Assembly: GCA_002369325.1 (NCBI GenBank)
Contig: DFDU01000018.1
Location: 1-33,930, forward strand
Direction: 5' to 3'
Source of the DNA: Lachnospiraceae bacterium UBA3820
Lineage (GTDB): Bacteria; Bacillota; Clostridia; Lachnospirales; Lachnospiraceae
Length of the DNA stretch: 33,930 nucleotides
The translations under genes were made by a program, and so were the position numbers. Shown here piece after piece: positions 33,381 through 33,930 of this stretch (positions within the stretch are counted from its first letter, which is position 1; every line of letters starts with the position of its first letter). Below the pieces are notes generated by a model. It was not told the origin of the DNA and did not search any database. It saw nothing but the letters and a program-made list of their open reading frames with translations.

Positions 33381-33930
33381 CTAATTTATCTCATCAAAAT
33401 ATTCTTTAAGAGCATCCTCCCACTCAGCAAACTTAAAATCCGTCGTGAGAGAAAGCATATAGTTATCAAGTACCGAAAATGCCGGTCTTTTAACCGGTGT
33501 AGGATACTCATCGGTTCTTAACCTGTTAACCCTGGCATCTATGCCCGCATACTCAAATATTCTTTCCGCGAAGTCAGCCCATGAACAATAACCTTCACAG
33601 GTTCCGTGAAAAACGCCGAAATTATTTGTCGGTTCCAAAACATGAATTAATCTTGCAAGCTCTTTGGCACTTGTAGGGGTACCCATTTGATCTGCTACAA
33701 CATTAACCTCTCCGTTTTCTCTGCCAAGCTTCATCATGGAATTAACAAAATTTCTGCCTTCACCGTAGAGCCATGCGGTTCTTATAATAAAAAACTTATC
33801 CGCAAATTGTTTTACAAATCTTTCACCTTCCAGTTTTGTAAAACCGTAAACACCAGTAGGTGCCGTTGAATCAAATTCTTTATATGGTGTCATCGCAGTA
33901 CCGTCAAAAACATAATCTGTAGAAATATGA
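33381..33930 (-). CDS. rfbD: dTDP-4-dehydrorhamnose reductase, 5'-truncated at window edge
   Basis: RfbD/RmlD reduces dTDP-4-keto-L-rhamnose to dTDP-L-rhamnose, a cell-surface sugar precursor. The visible 182 codons are the C-terminal part of a ~280-residue protein. The frame is open to the right edge, and the last bases encode HISTDYVFDGTAMTPYKE, so the N-terminal NADPH-binding part lies beyond the window. The SDR-type catalytic YGFTKLEGERF and the distal RTAWLYGEGRNFV and PTSAKELARLI segments are clear. An ATG at 33893 is an internal methionine, not a start. Confidence 0.92.
   Translation of the reverse strand, partial: HISTDYVFDGTAMTPYKEFDSTAPTGVYGFTKLEGERFVKQFADKFFIIRTAWLYGEGRNFVNSMMKLGRENGEVNVVADQMGTPTSAKELARLIHVLEPTNNFGVFHGTCEGYCSWADFAERIFEYAGIDARVNRLRTDEYPTPVKRPAFSVLDNYMLSLTTDFKFAEWEDALKEYFDEIN

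Noticed and set aside
33381..33893. Full-length rfbD starting at the ATG at 33893
   Set aside because: The same frame continues past that Met to the window end and encodes the conserved STDYVFDGT motif, so the gene is truncated by the window edge.

Overview
This window looks like chromosomal DNA of a low-GC, Gram-positive anaerobe, most likely a clostridial Lachnospiraceae (Butyrivibrio/Lachnospira-like). The case rests on AT-rich spacers, near-consensus AGGAGG ribosome sites, occasional GTG and TTG starts, lipobox lipoproteins, a Reg_prop/HD-GYP sensor, an ECF S component, BioB and a ferredoxin-like aldo/keto reductase. Genus placement is inference. No rRNA, tRNA, CRISPR array, integrase or transposase was seen.

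Region 1 (1-10.9 kb, nearly all minus strand) is housekeeping and small accessory genes. It holds a two-helix membrane protein, an ABC-transporter remnant, an ADP-ribosylglycohydrolase with an extra C-terminal domain, a GNAT acetyltransferase, a six-helix membrane protein, a small ORF, a hexapeptide O-acetyltransferase, bioB, a lone cobI/cbiL, tcdA, a metallophosphatase, an SDR gene that has lost its catalytic middle, a small basic protein, an acyltransferase-3 and a DUF3137 protein.

Region 2 (10.9-12.0 kb) is a stand-alone plus-strand unit. A type IV pilin-like gene lies between a strong sigma-A promoter with upstream palindromes and a perfect 19-bp inverted-repeat terminator.

Region 3 (12.0-23.6 kb) is a tightly packed minus-strand operon of eight genes. 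In transcription order they are a giant Reg_prop sensor with a C-terminal HD-GYP domain, a Rossmann/methyltransferase-like protein, a lipoprotein, a DUF218 membrane protein, a MoxR ATPase, a DUF58 protein, a TgpA-like transglutaminase and a 54-aa ORF coupled by an ATGA overlap. The layout suggests that a surface-sensing, c-di-GMP-degrading protein is co-expressed with a MoxR-DUF58-transglutaminase envelope module.

Region 4 (23.6-27.6 kb) has plus-strand methyltransferase and hslO genes converging on a minus-strand trio: Fe-S aldo/keto reductase, ECF S component and DUF1893.

Region 5 (27.6-32.1 kb) is the potABCD polyamine importer with a clear promoter. Just past potD lies a roughly 345-nt sequence that folds back on itself almost completely, next to two copies of a 20-nt repeat. 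It is the most unusual non-coding structure in the window.

Region 6 (32.1-33.9 kb) has a possible MetH-activation-like protein, a single-domain PilZ protein (a second c-di-GMP component), tandem hairpins and the 3' part of rfbD, which runs off the right edge.

I see no clear unprecedented multi-gene system. The best candidates for something new are the fold-back element, the HD-GYP/MoxR operon and the coupled 54-aa ORF.
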